Both the position numbers and the translations under genes were made by a program. Shown piece by piece: positions 26,321-34,825 of a stretch of 64,000 nt of DNA (the stretch's first letter is position 1; each line of letters begins with the position of its first letter). The notes beneath the pieces are model-generated. The model saw nothing but the letters and a program-made list of their open reading frames with translations, was not told the DNA's origin and made no database searches. This stretch comes from Ottowia sp. SB7-C50. Its GTDB lineage: Bacteria > Pseudomonadota > Gammaproteobacteria > Burkholderiales > Burkholderiaceae_C. The stretch covers positions 1,922,001 to 1,986,000 of the forward strand of contig NZ_CP136995.1 in assembly GCF_033110285.1 (NCBI RefSeq). Direction: 5' to 3'.

Positions 26321-28335
26321 ATGCCAGACGACACCGGCCACGGGCACGATGATCGCCGGCCGCTCGACCCATCATTAGACGACGTAGCGCCTCAGGTTGA
26401 GGGTCAAGCCGCATCGGCGCTGGCTGAGGCGCGCGGCCTGTTCCTCAGCGGCTGCGGCCTGCTGGATGAAGGCGCCCAGCCCGCCGTGTGGCGCGGCGTC
26501 GCGCGCTGGGCCGTGCTGGAAGCCGGCTTCGACCACGGCCTCCACTTTCTCGCCACCTGGGCCGCCTGGCGGCAGCAGGCGCAGCGCCCGACGCGTCTGT
26601 TCTACACCGCCGTCATGGCCGCCCCGCCCGAGGCGCAGGCGCTGATCGGCAGCGCAGCGCGCTTCGCAGACCTGGCGCCACTGGCGTCCGAGCTGGCCGC
26701 GCAGTGGCATGGCCTGCTGCCGGGCGTGCACCGCCTGCGCCTGGACGGCGGGCGCGTGCAGCTGACCCTGGCCATCGGCGAAGTCCAGCCCCTGCTGGCC
26801 GACATCACGGGCGAATACGACAGCATTTTTTTCGACGGACTCGACCCCGACAGTGACTGGGGAAGCCTGCACACCCTGAAAGCCCTGGCACGCCTGGCCC
26901 GGCCCGGCACGCGGGTGGCAGCGGCGTGCGGGGACGACGCACTGCGCGAGCGGCTGGCGGCGTGCGGCTTCAACGTCGGGGCGGATACCGATCCACGAGC
27001 GCTGCGCGCCACCTACGCGCCGCGCTGGACGCCTCGCTCCCGGCGCGACGCGTTCGCCCCCCCCCCGTGGTGACGCAGCCGGCGCGCTGCGCCGTCGTCG
27101 GTGCCGGGCTCGCCGGCGCCGCGGTGGCCCGCGCGCTGGCGCAGCGCGGCTGGCAGGTCACCGTGCTCGACCGCACCGCGCCCGCCGCAGGCGCCAGCGG
27201 GCTGCCCGCCGGGGTGGTGGCCGCGCACGTGTCGCCCGACGACCGGCCGCTGTCGCGCCTGACGCGGGCCGGCGTGCGCGCCACGCTGGCGGCGGCGAGA
27301 GCATTGCTCAGCGAAGGCCGCGACTTCGGGCTGACCGGCGTGCTGGAGCGCCACGCGCCGGGCGAACGTCGCCTACCCGACGACTGGAACGGCACTGCCC
27401 CTTCGGTCCAAAGCGCGGGCGTGAACCCCGCCAACGCCACGGTCACGCAGGCCAAGGCGCGCGCCGCCCACGTGACGCTGGACGCCGAGCACCCCGCGCT
27501 GTGGCACGCCCATGCCGGCTGGCTGCGCCCGGCCGCATTGGTGCAGGCCATGCTGCAGACGCCGGGGGTGCGTCTGCAAGCCGGCGTGGCCGTGCATGGC
27601 ATCGATCAGGACGGTGCCCTGTGGCAGCTGCGGGACGACGCGGGCGGCGTGCTGGCCGAGGCCGAGCTGGTGGTCATCACCGCCGGCTTCGATTCGCTCG
27701 CCTTGCTGGGCTCGGCGTCCGGCCAGGGCGCGTCTGCCCTGCCCTTGCATGCGCTGCGCGGCCAGGTCGCGTGGGCGCCGATGCCGGGCGGCGCCGCAAA
27801 CGAAGCGCTGCCGCGCTTTCCGGTCAACGGCCTCGGCAGCCTGATCGCCCACGTGCCGGGTCCGGACGGTCCGTGGTGGATCACCGGCTCTACCTTCGAG
27901 CGCGGCAACCCGGTGGCCGAGCTGCTGCCGCAGGACCACGCGCACAACCGGCAGCGGCTGGCGCAGCTGCTGCCTGCCGCCGCGGCGGCGCTTCAAGACG
28001 CCTGGGACCGCGGCGACGTGCGCGCCTGGGCAGCCGTGCGTGCGACCTTGCCCGACCGCCTGCCCGCCGTCGGCGCCTGGTGGCCAGAAGATGAAGAAAA
28101 AACCGTGCCCGCGCTGGCTGAATCAGCGCAGGCAGCTATTAAAACTGCAGCAAAACCCGCCGCACTGCCGCTGCACCTGCTCACCGGCCTGGGCGCGCGC
28201 GGGCTGACGCTGTCGCTGCTGGCCGCCGACATTCTGGCCGCGTGGCTGCATGCCGAGCCGCTGCCGGTCGAGCGGTCGCTGGCGCAGCGGCTGCGCGCAT
28301 CGCGCTGGCAGCGCCCCACACCGCCGCGCGCATGA
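26321..28335 (+). CDS. mnmC: Bifunctional tRNA 5-(aminomethyl)uridine-2-thiouridylate methyltransferase/oxidoreductase, frameshifted in a C10 run
   Basis: MnmC completes mnm5s2U at tRNA position 34: its C-terminal FAD domain removes the carboxymethyl group, and its N-terminal domain methylates. The N-terminal methyltransferase (26321 to about 27050) includes EAGFDHGLHFLATW, EVQPLLADITGEYDSIFFDG and SLHTLKALARLARPGTRVAA. The FAD domain (27067-28335) starts CAVVGAGLAGAAVARALAQR. They lie in different frames joined at the C10 run 27057-27066; adding one C or removing two restores one ORF of about 671 residues. A repeat-derived segment (28096-28146) adds PALAESAQAAIKTAAKP. Both halves are otherwise intact, so the break may be a sequencing error; if real, the FAD domain lacks a start. 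Confidence 0.82.
28096..28146 (+). repeat. Dispersed repeat remnant in frame in mnmC
   Basis: AAAAAACCGTGCCCGCGCTG, GCTGAATCAGCGCAGGCAGC and TATTAAAAC follow the order of the other copies, with the GCAGCTAT end intact. Translated as a short linker inside the FAD domain. Confidence 0.55.
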
Positions 28336-28359
28336 AAAAGGGCCACCCGAAGGTGACCC
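28335..28359 (-). terminator. Intrinsic terminator of the livJ-like gene
   Basis: On the minus strand GGGTCACC-TTCG-GGTGGCCC is followed by TTTTTC. The stem has one G-T wobble, the loop is the stable UUCG tetraloop, and a T run follows directly. It overlaps the mnmC stop on the other strand. Confidence 0.85.
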
Positions 28360-28384
28360 TGGCAGCGAACGACCGCGTGGGCGA

Positions 28385-29518
28385 TCAGTTCAGCGGCACT
28401 TTCTTGCCGTCCTTGTACGCGTACAGGGTGATGGCGGGGTTCTTCAGCTCGCCGCTCGGCTCGAAGGCGATGCTGGCGGTGACACCCTTGTAGTTGGACT
28501 CGATGATCTTGGGCAGGTACACCTTCGGATCGGTCGAGTTGGCGCGCTTCATGGCGTCGACCAGCAGCATGGTGGCGTCGTAGGTGTACGGGCTGTAGAC
28601 CTGGAACTGGCCAGGGAACTTGGCGTCGTACTTGGCCTTCCAGGCCGCGCCGCCCGGCATCTTCTGGATGGAAGAGCCGCCTTCGGCGCACACCACGTTG
28701 TTCAGCGTCTTGGCGCCAGCGGCCAGCTCGGCCAGCTTGACGGTGCAGATGCCGTCGCCGCCGAAGTACTTGACGTTGCCCATGCCCAGCTGCTCCATCT
28801 GGCGCAGCATCGGGCCGCCCTGCGGGTCCATGCCGCCGAAGAAGATGCCGTCGGGGTTCTTGGACTTGATGGCGGTCAGGATGGCCATGAAGTCGGTGGC
28901 CTTGTCGGTCGTGAACTGCTCGTCCACCACCTGGATGCCCTTTTGCTTGGCGGTGTTCTTGAACACGTCGGCCACGCCCTGGCCATAGGCCGTGCGGTCG
29001 TCGATGACGGCCACGCGCTTGAGCTTGAGCGCGTCGGCGGCGTAGTAGGCCAGGCCAGCGCCCAGGGCGTTGTCGTTGGCGATGATGCGGAAGGTGGTCT
29101 TGTAGCCCGGCTTGGTCAGCGTCGGGTTGGTGGCGGCGCCGGTCACCATGGGCACGCCGCAGTCGTTATAGACCTTGGACGCGGGGATGGTGGTGCCGGA
29201 GTTCAGGTGGCCGACCACGGCGTTAACCTTGGAGTCGCACAGTTTTTGTGCAGCGGCCGTGCCCTGCTTGGGGTCGGCGGCGTCGTCTTCGGCCTGCAGT
29301 TCGAACTTGATCTTCTTGCCACCGATGGTGATGTTCTGGGTGTTGAGCTCTTCCACGGCCATGCGCGCGCCGTTTTCGTTGTCCTTGCCATAGTGCGCCT
29401 GGCCGCCCGACATGGGTGCCACATGGCCGATCTTGACCACTTGTACGTCCTGCGCGGACACGATGCCGGCCGTCAGTGCCAGAGCGGCGGCGGCGGTCAG
29501 TTTCAGCTTCATCTGCAT
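28385..29518 (-). CDS. Branched-chain amino-acid ABC transporter, periplasmic substrate-binding protein
   Basis: A 377-residue LivJ/LivK-type type I periplasmic binding protein. A signal peptide ends near residue 23 (TAGIVSAQD). The mature protein shows GHVAPMSGGQAHYGKDNENG and the family stretch VNAVVGHLNSGTTIPASKVY, then PYTYDATMLLVDAM. The start is the first ATG (29516-29518) because GGAGGT lies 7 bases upstream; the second ATG is two codons on. The permease and ATPase genes of an operon are absent, so it works with components elsewhere. A strong terminator follows and an inverted repeat lies upstream. Confidence 0.93.
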   Translation of the reverse strand: MQMKLKLTAAAALALTAGIVSAQDVQVVKIGHVAPMSGGQAHYGKDNENGARMAVEELNTQNITIGGKKIKFELQAEDDAADPKQGTAAAQKLCDSKVNAVVGHLNSGTTIPASKVYNDCGVPMVTGAATNPTLTKPGYKTTFRIIANDNALGAGLAYYAADALKLKRVAVIDDRTAYGQGVADVFKNTAKQKGIQVVDEQFTTDKATDFMAILTAIKSKNPDGIFFGGMDPQGGPMLRQMEQLGMGNVKYFGGDGICTVKLAELAAGAKTLNNVVCAEGGSSIQKMPGGAAWKAKYDAKFPGQFQVYSPYTYDATMLLVDAMKRANSTDPKVYLPKIIESNYKGVTASIAFEPSGELKNPAITLYAYKDGKKVPLN

Positions 29519-29588
29519 TTGGATTACCTCCATAAGGGGATATAAAGTCGAGACCAGGATGTGCTCAACGGGCGCGAACGATAGCGCA

Positions 29589-29607
29589 ATTCGCATACCA
29601 AGCGAAT
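29589..29607 (-). promoter_or_regulatory. Inverted repeat ATTCGC..GCGAAT upstream of the livJ-like gene
   Basis: ATTCGC (29589-29594) and GCGAAT (29602-29607) are perfect inverted repeats with a 7-base spacer, about 70 bases upstream of the start. It lies where an operator could overlap the promoter. No matching regulator is nearby. Confidence 0.4.
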
Positions 29608-29660
29608 CAGGAAAACGATAGTGTCCGCTCGGCGCCGAATTGCGGGTATGTACCGATTTC

Positions 29661-30059
29661 CTATTCGCCACCACCCCGCGCGACGGCCTTGGCGACCTGT
29701 TCGCGCACCAGTTCACCCACCGCCTTCTGCACGCGGGCGTTGAAGCCCAGCATCTGTTCGTGCAACAGCCGCGCCACGGTCTCGGCCACCAAACGGTCCA
29801 ATTCGGGCGCCAGGCGGGCCAGCAGCAATTCGGCCGCGCGGTCGACGGCGCCAGGGGGCAGCGGCGCGTCTGGCACGGCGGCGGGCGGCACCCATTCTGG
29901 GGGCGGCGAGGCCACCTCTGGCGGTGCAGCGGGCGCGATGGGCTCGGGCCATGGACCGGGCTGGGCCGGCGCAACGGCATCGCCGGGGCCCACTACCTCG
30001 GTCAGCGTGGGCACGAAGCGCGGCGCCGGGTGCGAAAGCGGTTCATCGTCGATGGGCAT
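29661..30059 (-). CDS. Uncharacterised Pro/Ala-rich protein downstream of holC
   Basis: A 132-residue protein. Residues 1-70 are Pro-, Ala- and acidic-rich and probably disordered; residues 72-128 look helical (AAELLLARLAPELDRLVAET, then FNARVQKAVGELVREQVAKA). Start ATG at 30059 has AAGGAG that overlaps the end of holC; only three bases lie between the holC stop and this start. I do not recognise a family. The gene context suggests a small accessory protein expressed with the chi subunit. Confidence 0.65.
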   Translation of the reverse strand: MPIDDEPLSHPAPRFVPTLTEVVGPGDAVAPAQPGPWPEPIAPAAPPEVASPPPEWVPPAAVPDAPLPPGAVDRAAELLLARLAPELDRLVAETVARLLHEQMLGFNARVQKAVGELVREQVAKAVARGGGE

Positions 30060-30062
30060 GCG

Positions 30063-30491
30063 TCACTCCTTGGCGGCCAGGTCGTGCCGCTGGATCTCGT
30101 AGCCGCGCTCGGCGTAATGCCGCCAGCGCACCCGCGCGTGGGCGCGGTCGGCATCGTCGGTGGCGACCAGTTCGATCAGGCGCTCGAACCGTTCAAAACC
30201 CGGTGGCACCCCCTCGCCCAGGTTCACCAGCACGCCGGCGTCGGGCAGGCGGGCACAATCCTCGCCCAGCACGATGGGCGTGGCCGCCAGCACCGGGGCG
30301 GGCGCGCCCGCGCGGCAATGCGGCACGAAGTCCAGCGCCGAAAAACTCCACAACGCTGTGTCCAGCGCCGCCAGCACGTCCGGCGGGCCGATCACCGCCA
30401 CCCGCTCACCCACGCCATAGGCCTTGCGCAGCAGCCGGCACGCATAGTCCAGCTTGCCGGGCACGTTGAAATGAAACGCCACGCGCGTCAA
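30063..30491 (-). CDS. holC: DNA polymerase III, chi subunit
   Basis: A 142-residue chi subunit, which links the clamp loader to single-strand DNA binding protein. It has the family opening RVAFHFNVPGKLDYACRLLR, then ALDTALWSFSALDFVPHC and the conserved end GVLVNLGEGVPPGFERFERL. The only in-frame start is TTG at 30489-30491, with AAGGA about 9 bases upstream, followed by an in-frame stop further up. It is 58 bases after the pepA stop and probably cotranscribed with it. Confidence 0.92.
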   Translation of the reverse strand: MTRVAFHFNVPGKLDYACRLLRKAYGVGERVAVIGPPDVLAALDTALWSFSALDFVPHCRAGAPAPVLAATPIVLGEDCARLPDAGVLVNLGEGVPPGFERFERLIELVATDDADRAHARVRWRHYAERGYEIQRHDLAAKE

Positions 30492-30549
30492 GCGAATCGT
30501 CCTTGGAGCGGTTCAATGCGGGCCATGGCGCTCGCGCACGTCGATGCGG

Positions 30550-32085
30550 TCAGCCACGCTTGCGTTTGGCCGGGGCGCCCTTGTCCGACTTCTTGGCTTG
30601 CGACGCCGAGCGGCGCGTGGCCTTCGCCGGGCCAGCCTGGTCCAGCAGGTATTGCGTCAGCAGGCAGACCGGGCGGCCGGTGGCGCCCTTGGCAGCGCCG
30701 CCCTTCCAGGCGGTGCCGGCGATGTCCAGGTGCGCCCACGCAAACGCGCTGGTGAAGCGCTGCAGGAACTTGGCCGCCGTCACCGCGCCCGCAGGGCGCC
30801 CGCCGACGTTGGCCACGTCGGCGAAGTTGGTTTTCAGCGACTCGGCGTATTCGTCGTCCAGCGGCATGCGCCAGGCCGGGTCCAGCGCCTGATCGCCGGC
30901 CGCCATCAGGGCGTCACCCAGCGCGCTGTCGCTGGCGAACAACCCATGGCGCACGCCGCCCAGGGCGATCACACAGGCGCCGGTGAGGGTGGCGATGTCG
31001 ATCACGGCGCGCGGCTTGAAGCGCTCGGCATAGGTCAGCGCATCGCACAGCACCAAGCGGCCTTCGGCGTCGGTATTGAGGATCTCGATGGTCTGGCCGC
31101 TCATGCTGGTCACCACGTCGCCCGGCTTGACCGCACCGCCATCGGGCATGTTCTCGCACGCCGGGATCAGGCCGACCACGTTGAGCGCGGGCTGCAGATG
31201 GGCCAGGGCGCGGAACACGCCCAGCACGCTGGCGGCCCCGCTCATGTCGAACTTCATCTCGTCCATCTCGGGCGCCGGCTTGAGCGAAATGCCCCCCGTG
31301 TCGAAGGTGATGCCCTTGCCCACCAGCACCACCGGCGCGTCGGACTTGGCCGCGCCGTCGTAGCGCAGCACGATGAAGCGTGCCTCCTGGCGCGAACCCT
31401 GTGCCACCGCCTGGAACGCGCCCATGCCCAGTTTGGCGATGTCGCGGGGACCCAGCGCCTCGCAGCGGATGCCGGGCAGCTTGGCCAGCGCCAGCGCGGC
31501 CTCGCCCAGCAGGGTGGGCGTGGCGTAGTTGGGCGGCCGGTTGGCCCATTCGCGCGCCAGTTCCACACCGGCGGCCACGCCCACCGCGCGGTCAAACGCC
31601 GCGCGCACAGGCCGGGCGTCGGGCAGACCGATCACCACCTCGGTCAGGCGCGGCTCGTCCTTCTTGGCGTTGTCGCGCACGCGGCCCTTGGTGGTGCGGT
31701 AGACGTAGCCCGCCTCGCCCGCCGCCAGCGTGGCGGCGCGCACCGCCGCGTCATCGGCCGGCTGCGCAAAGCACACCGTGAGCGACCGCGTCGGCTGGCC
31801 CTTGAGCGCCGCCATGCCCGCCAGCACGGCCTTGCGCACCTTGGCCGCTGCGCCGTCGCCCAGGCCTGCCAGCACGACGCGCGCGGTGGCCAGGCCGGCG
31901 GCTCCATAGGTGGACAGCAGCGCACCGGCCTCGGTCTTGAAGTCGCCGCCCGCCTGCGCGCGCGCGATCAGCCCCGACACCGCGTCTTCGCCTGGCTCGA
32001 AGCCGTCGGCCACCAGCACCAGCAGCGCCGGGGCGGCGGTCCTGGCCGCATCGGCCAGGCGCATCGATTTCAGTTGGAAGTCCAT
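30550..32085 (-). CDS. pepA: Leucyl aminopeptidase (cytosol aminopeptidase, M17)
   Basis: A 511-residue M17 aminopeptidase that removes N-terminal residues and, in relatives such as E. coli PepA, also binds DNA. The active-site motif NTDAEGRLVL is near residue 338. Other conserved stretches are VGKGITFDTGGISLKPAPEM with metal ligands and IATLTGACVIALG. Start ATG at 32085 follows AGGA; the longer extension is rejected. It is divergent from lptF, a common arrangement in proteobacteria, and is followed by holC. Confidence 0.96.
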   Translation of the reverse strand: MDFQLKSMRLADAARTAAPALLVLVADGFEPGEDAVSGLIARAQAGGDFKTEAGALLSTYGAAGLATARVVLAGLGDGAAAKVRKAVLAGMAALKGQPTRSLTVCFAQPADDAAVRAATLAAGEAGYVYRTTKGRVRDNAKKDEPRLTEVVIGLPDARPVRAAFDRAVGVAAGVELAREWANRPPNYATPTLLGEAALALAKLPGIRCEALGPRDIAKLGMGAFQAVAQGSRQEARFIVLRYDGAAKSDAPVVLVGKGITFDTGGISLKPAPEMDEMKFDMSGAASVLGVFRALAHLQPALNVVGLIPACENMPDGGAVKPGDVVTSMSGQTIEILNTDAEGRLVLCDALTYAERFKPRAVIDIATLTGACVIALGGVRHGLFASDSALGDALMAAGDQALDPAWRMPLDDEYAESLKTNFADVANVGGRPAGAVTAAKFLQRFTSAFAWAHLDIAGTAWKGGAAKGATGRPVCLLTQYLLDQAGPAKATRRSASQAKKSDKGAPAKRKRG

Positions 32086-32205
32086 AATCCGTGTTTTCCT
32101 TTCAACCGGAAAGGGGTGTGGCGCCCAGGCCCGCGCGCTGTTCACGCCGCTCAGCGCCGCGGCGCCAGAGCGATGGGCACGCTTGCCGCTTTCCGAGTTC
32201 GAGCG

Positions 32206-33309
32206 ATGTTATTCGATTCGTCCCTGCGCAAAGAACTCGGTCGCAGCTTCGGCGCGACCCTGGTGGTGCTGGTCACCATCGTCATGACGGTGATGCTGAT
32301 CCGCACGCTGGGCCAGGCGTCGATCGGCCGCGTCAACCCGTCCGAAGTGCTGCTGGTGATGGGCTTCACCGTGCTGGGGCACCTGCCGACCATCCTGACG
32401 CTCAGCCTGTTCATCGCCATCACCGCCACGCTGACGCGCATGTACGCCGCCAGCGAAATGGTGGTGTGGTTTGCCAGCGGCCAGGGGCTGCTGACCTTTC
32501 TGCGGCCCGTGCTGCGCTTTGCCTGGCCGGTGCTGCTGGCGGTGGCGGTGCTGGCTTTGCTGGTGTGGCCGTGGTCCAACCAGCAGATCCGTGAGCTGCG
32601 CGACCGCTACCAGGCGCGCGGCGACATCGAACGCGTGGCGCCCGGGCGCTTCATCGAATCGGCGGGCGGCCAGCGCGTGTTCTTCATCGACAAGGACACG
32701 GCCGACGCGCAGACCGGCAACAACATCTTCATCGCCGCCACCGAGCGCGGCAAGGAGACCGTGACCTCCGCCCAGACCGGCCGGCTGGACACCATCAACG
32801 GCGAGCGCTTCATCATCCTGGAGCACGGACACCGCCTGGAAACGGACCTGAAGACCGGCGAGACGCGCATCAGCCAGTTCGAGGAATACGCCAACCGCGT
32901 CAGCCAGCGCATGGACGGCCCCGCCGCCGCCGATGCGCCGTCGATGAAGCCCACCCTGACTCTGCTGCGCGAGCCCACGCCGCGCCACATGGGCGAGCTG
33001 TCGTGGCGGCTGGGGCTGGCGCTGGCGGCGCTCAACTGCGTGATCTTCGCCCTGGCGGCCACGCGCGTGAACCCGCGCGTGGGGCGCAGCGCCGGGCTGG
33101 TCTTCGCGCTGTTCGCCTTCGTCACCTACTACAACCTGATCACCTTCGGCGAAAGCTGGATCGGCCGCGAGCGCGTCGGCTTTGTGCCCTACGTGGTGTT
33201 GCTGCACGGCGGCATCTTCCTGCTGGCCATGGGCTGGCTGATGGCGCGCCAGTACGACTGGCTGAGCCGCTGGCGCCTGCGCGGGCCGCATGCCGGGGGC
33301 ACCACATGA
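32206..33309 (+). CDS. lptF: LPS export ABC transporter permease LptF
   Basis: A 367-residue permease of the LptB2FG complex that extracts lipopolysaccharide from the inner membrane. The N-terminal membrane segments include TLVVLVTIVMTVMLIRTLGQ and the coupling-helix region, a periplasmic jellyroll lies at about 120-265, and three C-terminal membrane segments follow. ATG at 32206 is the start. The stop overlaps the lptG ATG (ATGA at 33306-33309). Confidence 0.94.
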   Translation: MLFDSSLRKELGRSFGATLVVLVTIVMTVMLIRTLGQASIGRVNPSEVLLVMGFTVLGHLPTILTLSLFIAITATLTRMYAASEMVVWFASGQGLLTFLRPVLRFAWPVLLAVAVLALLVWPWSNQQIRELRDRYQARGDIERVAPGRFIESAGGQRVFFIDKDTADAQTGNNIFIAATERGKETVTSAQTGRLDTINGERFIILEHGHRLETDLKTGETRISQFEEYANRVSQRMDGPAAADAPSMKPTLTLLREPTPRHMGELSWRLGLALAALNCVIFALAATRVNPRVGRSAGLVFALFAFVTYYNLITFGESWIGRERVGFVPYVVLLHGGIFLLAMGWLMARQYDWLSRWRLRGPHAGGTT

Positions 33310-34412
33310 GGACCATCCGCCGCCTGATCTACACCGAGGTGCTGCGCGCCGTGGGCTTTGTGGCGCTGGCCTTTCTGGCGCTGTTCTTCTTCTTCGACCT
33401 GGTGGACGCGCTGGGTGACGTGAACCGCGGCGCCGCGGCCGGCTACCACGTGGGCTACGCGCTGCTGTACACCGCGCTGCAGATACCCAACCACCTGTAC
33501 GAGCTGCTGCCCATCGCCGCGCTGATCGGCACCATCTTCGTCATGGCGCGGCTGGCGGCCAGTTCGGAGTTCACCATTTTGCGCACCAGCGGCCTGGGCC
33601 CGCTGCGCGCGCTGGGCACGCTGCTGCTGCTGGGCGTGGGCTTCGTGCTGGTGACTTTCCTGTTTGGCGACTACGTGGCGCCCACGGCCAACCGCGCCGC
33701 GCAGAACCTGCAGGCGCGCTTTCTGGGCGACATCACGGTGGGCCGCACGGGCGCCTGGCTGAAAGACCGCCAGGCCGACCGCAACTATTCGGTCAACGTG
33801 GGCGCGATGACGTCGGACGGCACGCTGAACCACGTGCGCATCTTTGAATTCAGCAACGCCGATGGCCGCCCGCTGTCGACCACCAACGCCGCCAAAGGGC
33901 GCTTCGTGGGCGAAGGCTGGCAGCTGGAACAGGTCGAGCGCCGCACGTTCGAGCATGCCAACGCGCCGCAGCCGCGCGTCGGCGCCGAGCGGCTGGAGCG
34001 CTGGACCTGGGCGACCGAGCTGTCGCAGGACATGGTGGCCGCCGCCCTGCTCAGCCCCGACCGCATGCAGACGCTGGACCTGTTCCAGTACATCCGCCAT
34101 CTGGAGGGCAACGCCCAGAACGCCCAGCGGTATGAAATCGAGTTCTGGCGCAAGGTGTTCTACCCGCTAAGCTGCCTGGTGATGATGGTGCTGGCGCTGC
34201 CCTTTGCCTACCTGCACTTCCGGGCCGGCAACATCACCGGCTACGTGTTCATCGGCGTGCTGGTGGGCATCAGCTTCTTCCTGCTGAACAACGTGTTCGG
34301 CTACGTCGGCAACCTGCGCAACTGGCAGCCCTGGCTGGCGGCGGCGGCGCCCGGCATCATCTATTCGGTGCTGTCGCTGGGCGCGTTCGGCTGGCTGGTA
34401 CTGAGGCAATGA
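33306..34412 (+). CDS. lptG: LPS export ABC transporter permease LptG
   Basis: A 368-residue partner of LptF. It begins MRTIRRLIYTEVLRAVGFVA, followed by six membrane segments and a central periplasmic domain (about 105-265); ASSEFTILRTSGLGPLRAL near residue 83 is the cytoplasmic coupling stretch. Overlaps lptF by four bases, so the two are translationally coupled. It ends one base before the next gene. Confidence 0.95.
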   Translation: MRTIRRLIYTEVLRAVGFVALAFLALFFFFDLVDALGDVNRGAAAGYHVGYALLYTALQIPNHLYELLPIAALIGTIFVMARLAASSEFTILRTSGLGPLRALGTLLLLGVGFVLVTFLFGDYVAPTANRAAQNLQARFLGDITVGRTGAWLKDRQADRNYSVNVGAMTSDGTLNHVRIFEFSNADGRPLSTTNAAKGRFVGEGWQLEQVERRTFEHANAPQPRVGAERLERWTWATELSQDMVAAALLSPDRMQTLDLFQYIRHLEGNAQNAQRYEIEFWRKVFYPLSCLVMMVLALPFAYLHFRAGNITGYVFIGVLVGISFFLLNNVFGYVGNLRNWQPWLAAAAPGIIYSVLSLGAFGWLVLRQ

Positions 34413-34413
34413 C

Positions 34414-34785
34414 ATGACCACCGCCACCGTCCTGTTCGCCCACGGCTCGCGCGACCCCGCCTGGCGCGCGCCCATCGAGGCCGTGGCCGCGCGCATGCGC
34501 GAGCTGTCGCCCGGCGTGCGGGTGATGTGTGCCTATCTCGAATACACGTCGCCCACGCTGCAGGACGCCGTCGACGCGTTGCGCGCCGCCGGCGCCACGT
34601 CGGTCGCCATCTGGCCGATGTTTCTGGGCACCGGCCGCCACGCCCGCGAAGACCTGCCGCAACTGGTGGACGAACTGCGGGCCGCCCACCCCGGCGTCGT
34701 TTTTACCCTGCACCCCGCCATTGCCGAGCATGCCGACGTGCTGCAGGCCATGGCCAGCGCCGCGCTCGGCCCGTCGCCGCCTTAG
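34414..34785 (+). CDS. Sirohydrochlorin chelatase-like protein (CbiX/SirB short form)
   Basis: A 123-residue short CbiX/SirB protein. Conserved parts are VLFAHGSRDPAWRAPIEA, with the catalytic His10, and VAIWPMFLGTGRHAREDLP with a second metal-binding His. Short forms insert Co2+ or Fe2+ into sirohydrochlorin; iron insertion would give siroheme for sulfite or nitrite reductases. That reading is favoured by the next gene, cysB. It follows lptG by one base. Confidence 0.83.
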   Translation: MTTATVLFAHGSRDPAWRAPIEAVAARMRELSPGVRVMCAYLEYTSPTLQDAVDALRAAGATSVAIWPMFLGTGRHAREDLPQLVDELRAAHPGVVFTLHPAIAEHADVLQAMASAALGPSPP

Positions 34786-34791
34786 ACGTTA

Positions 34792-34819
34792 ATTCATATA
34801 ATGATCGGGATTCATATAA
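34792..34819 (+). repeat. Direct repeat ATTCATATAA in front of cysB
   Basis: ATTCATATAA occurs at 34792-34801 and 34810-34819, 18 bases apart, ending 6 bases before the cysB ATG. The spacing puts the copies on about the same face of the helix. AT-rich in a GC-rich context, it may be an autoregulatory CysB site. Confidence 0.5.
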
Positions 34820-34825
34820 ACGACT

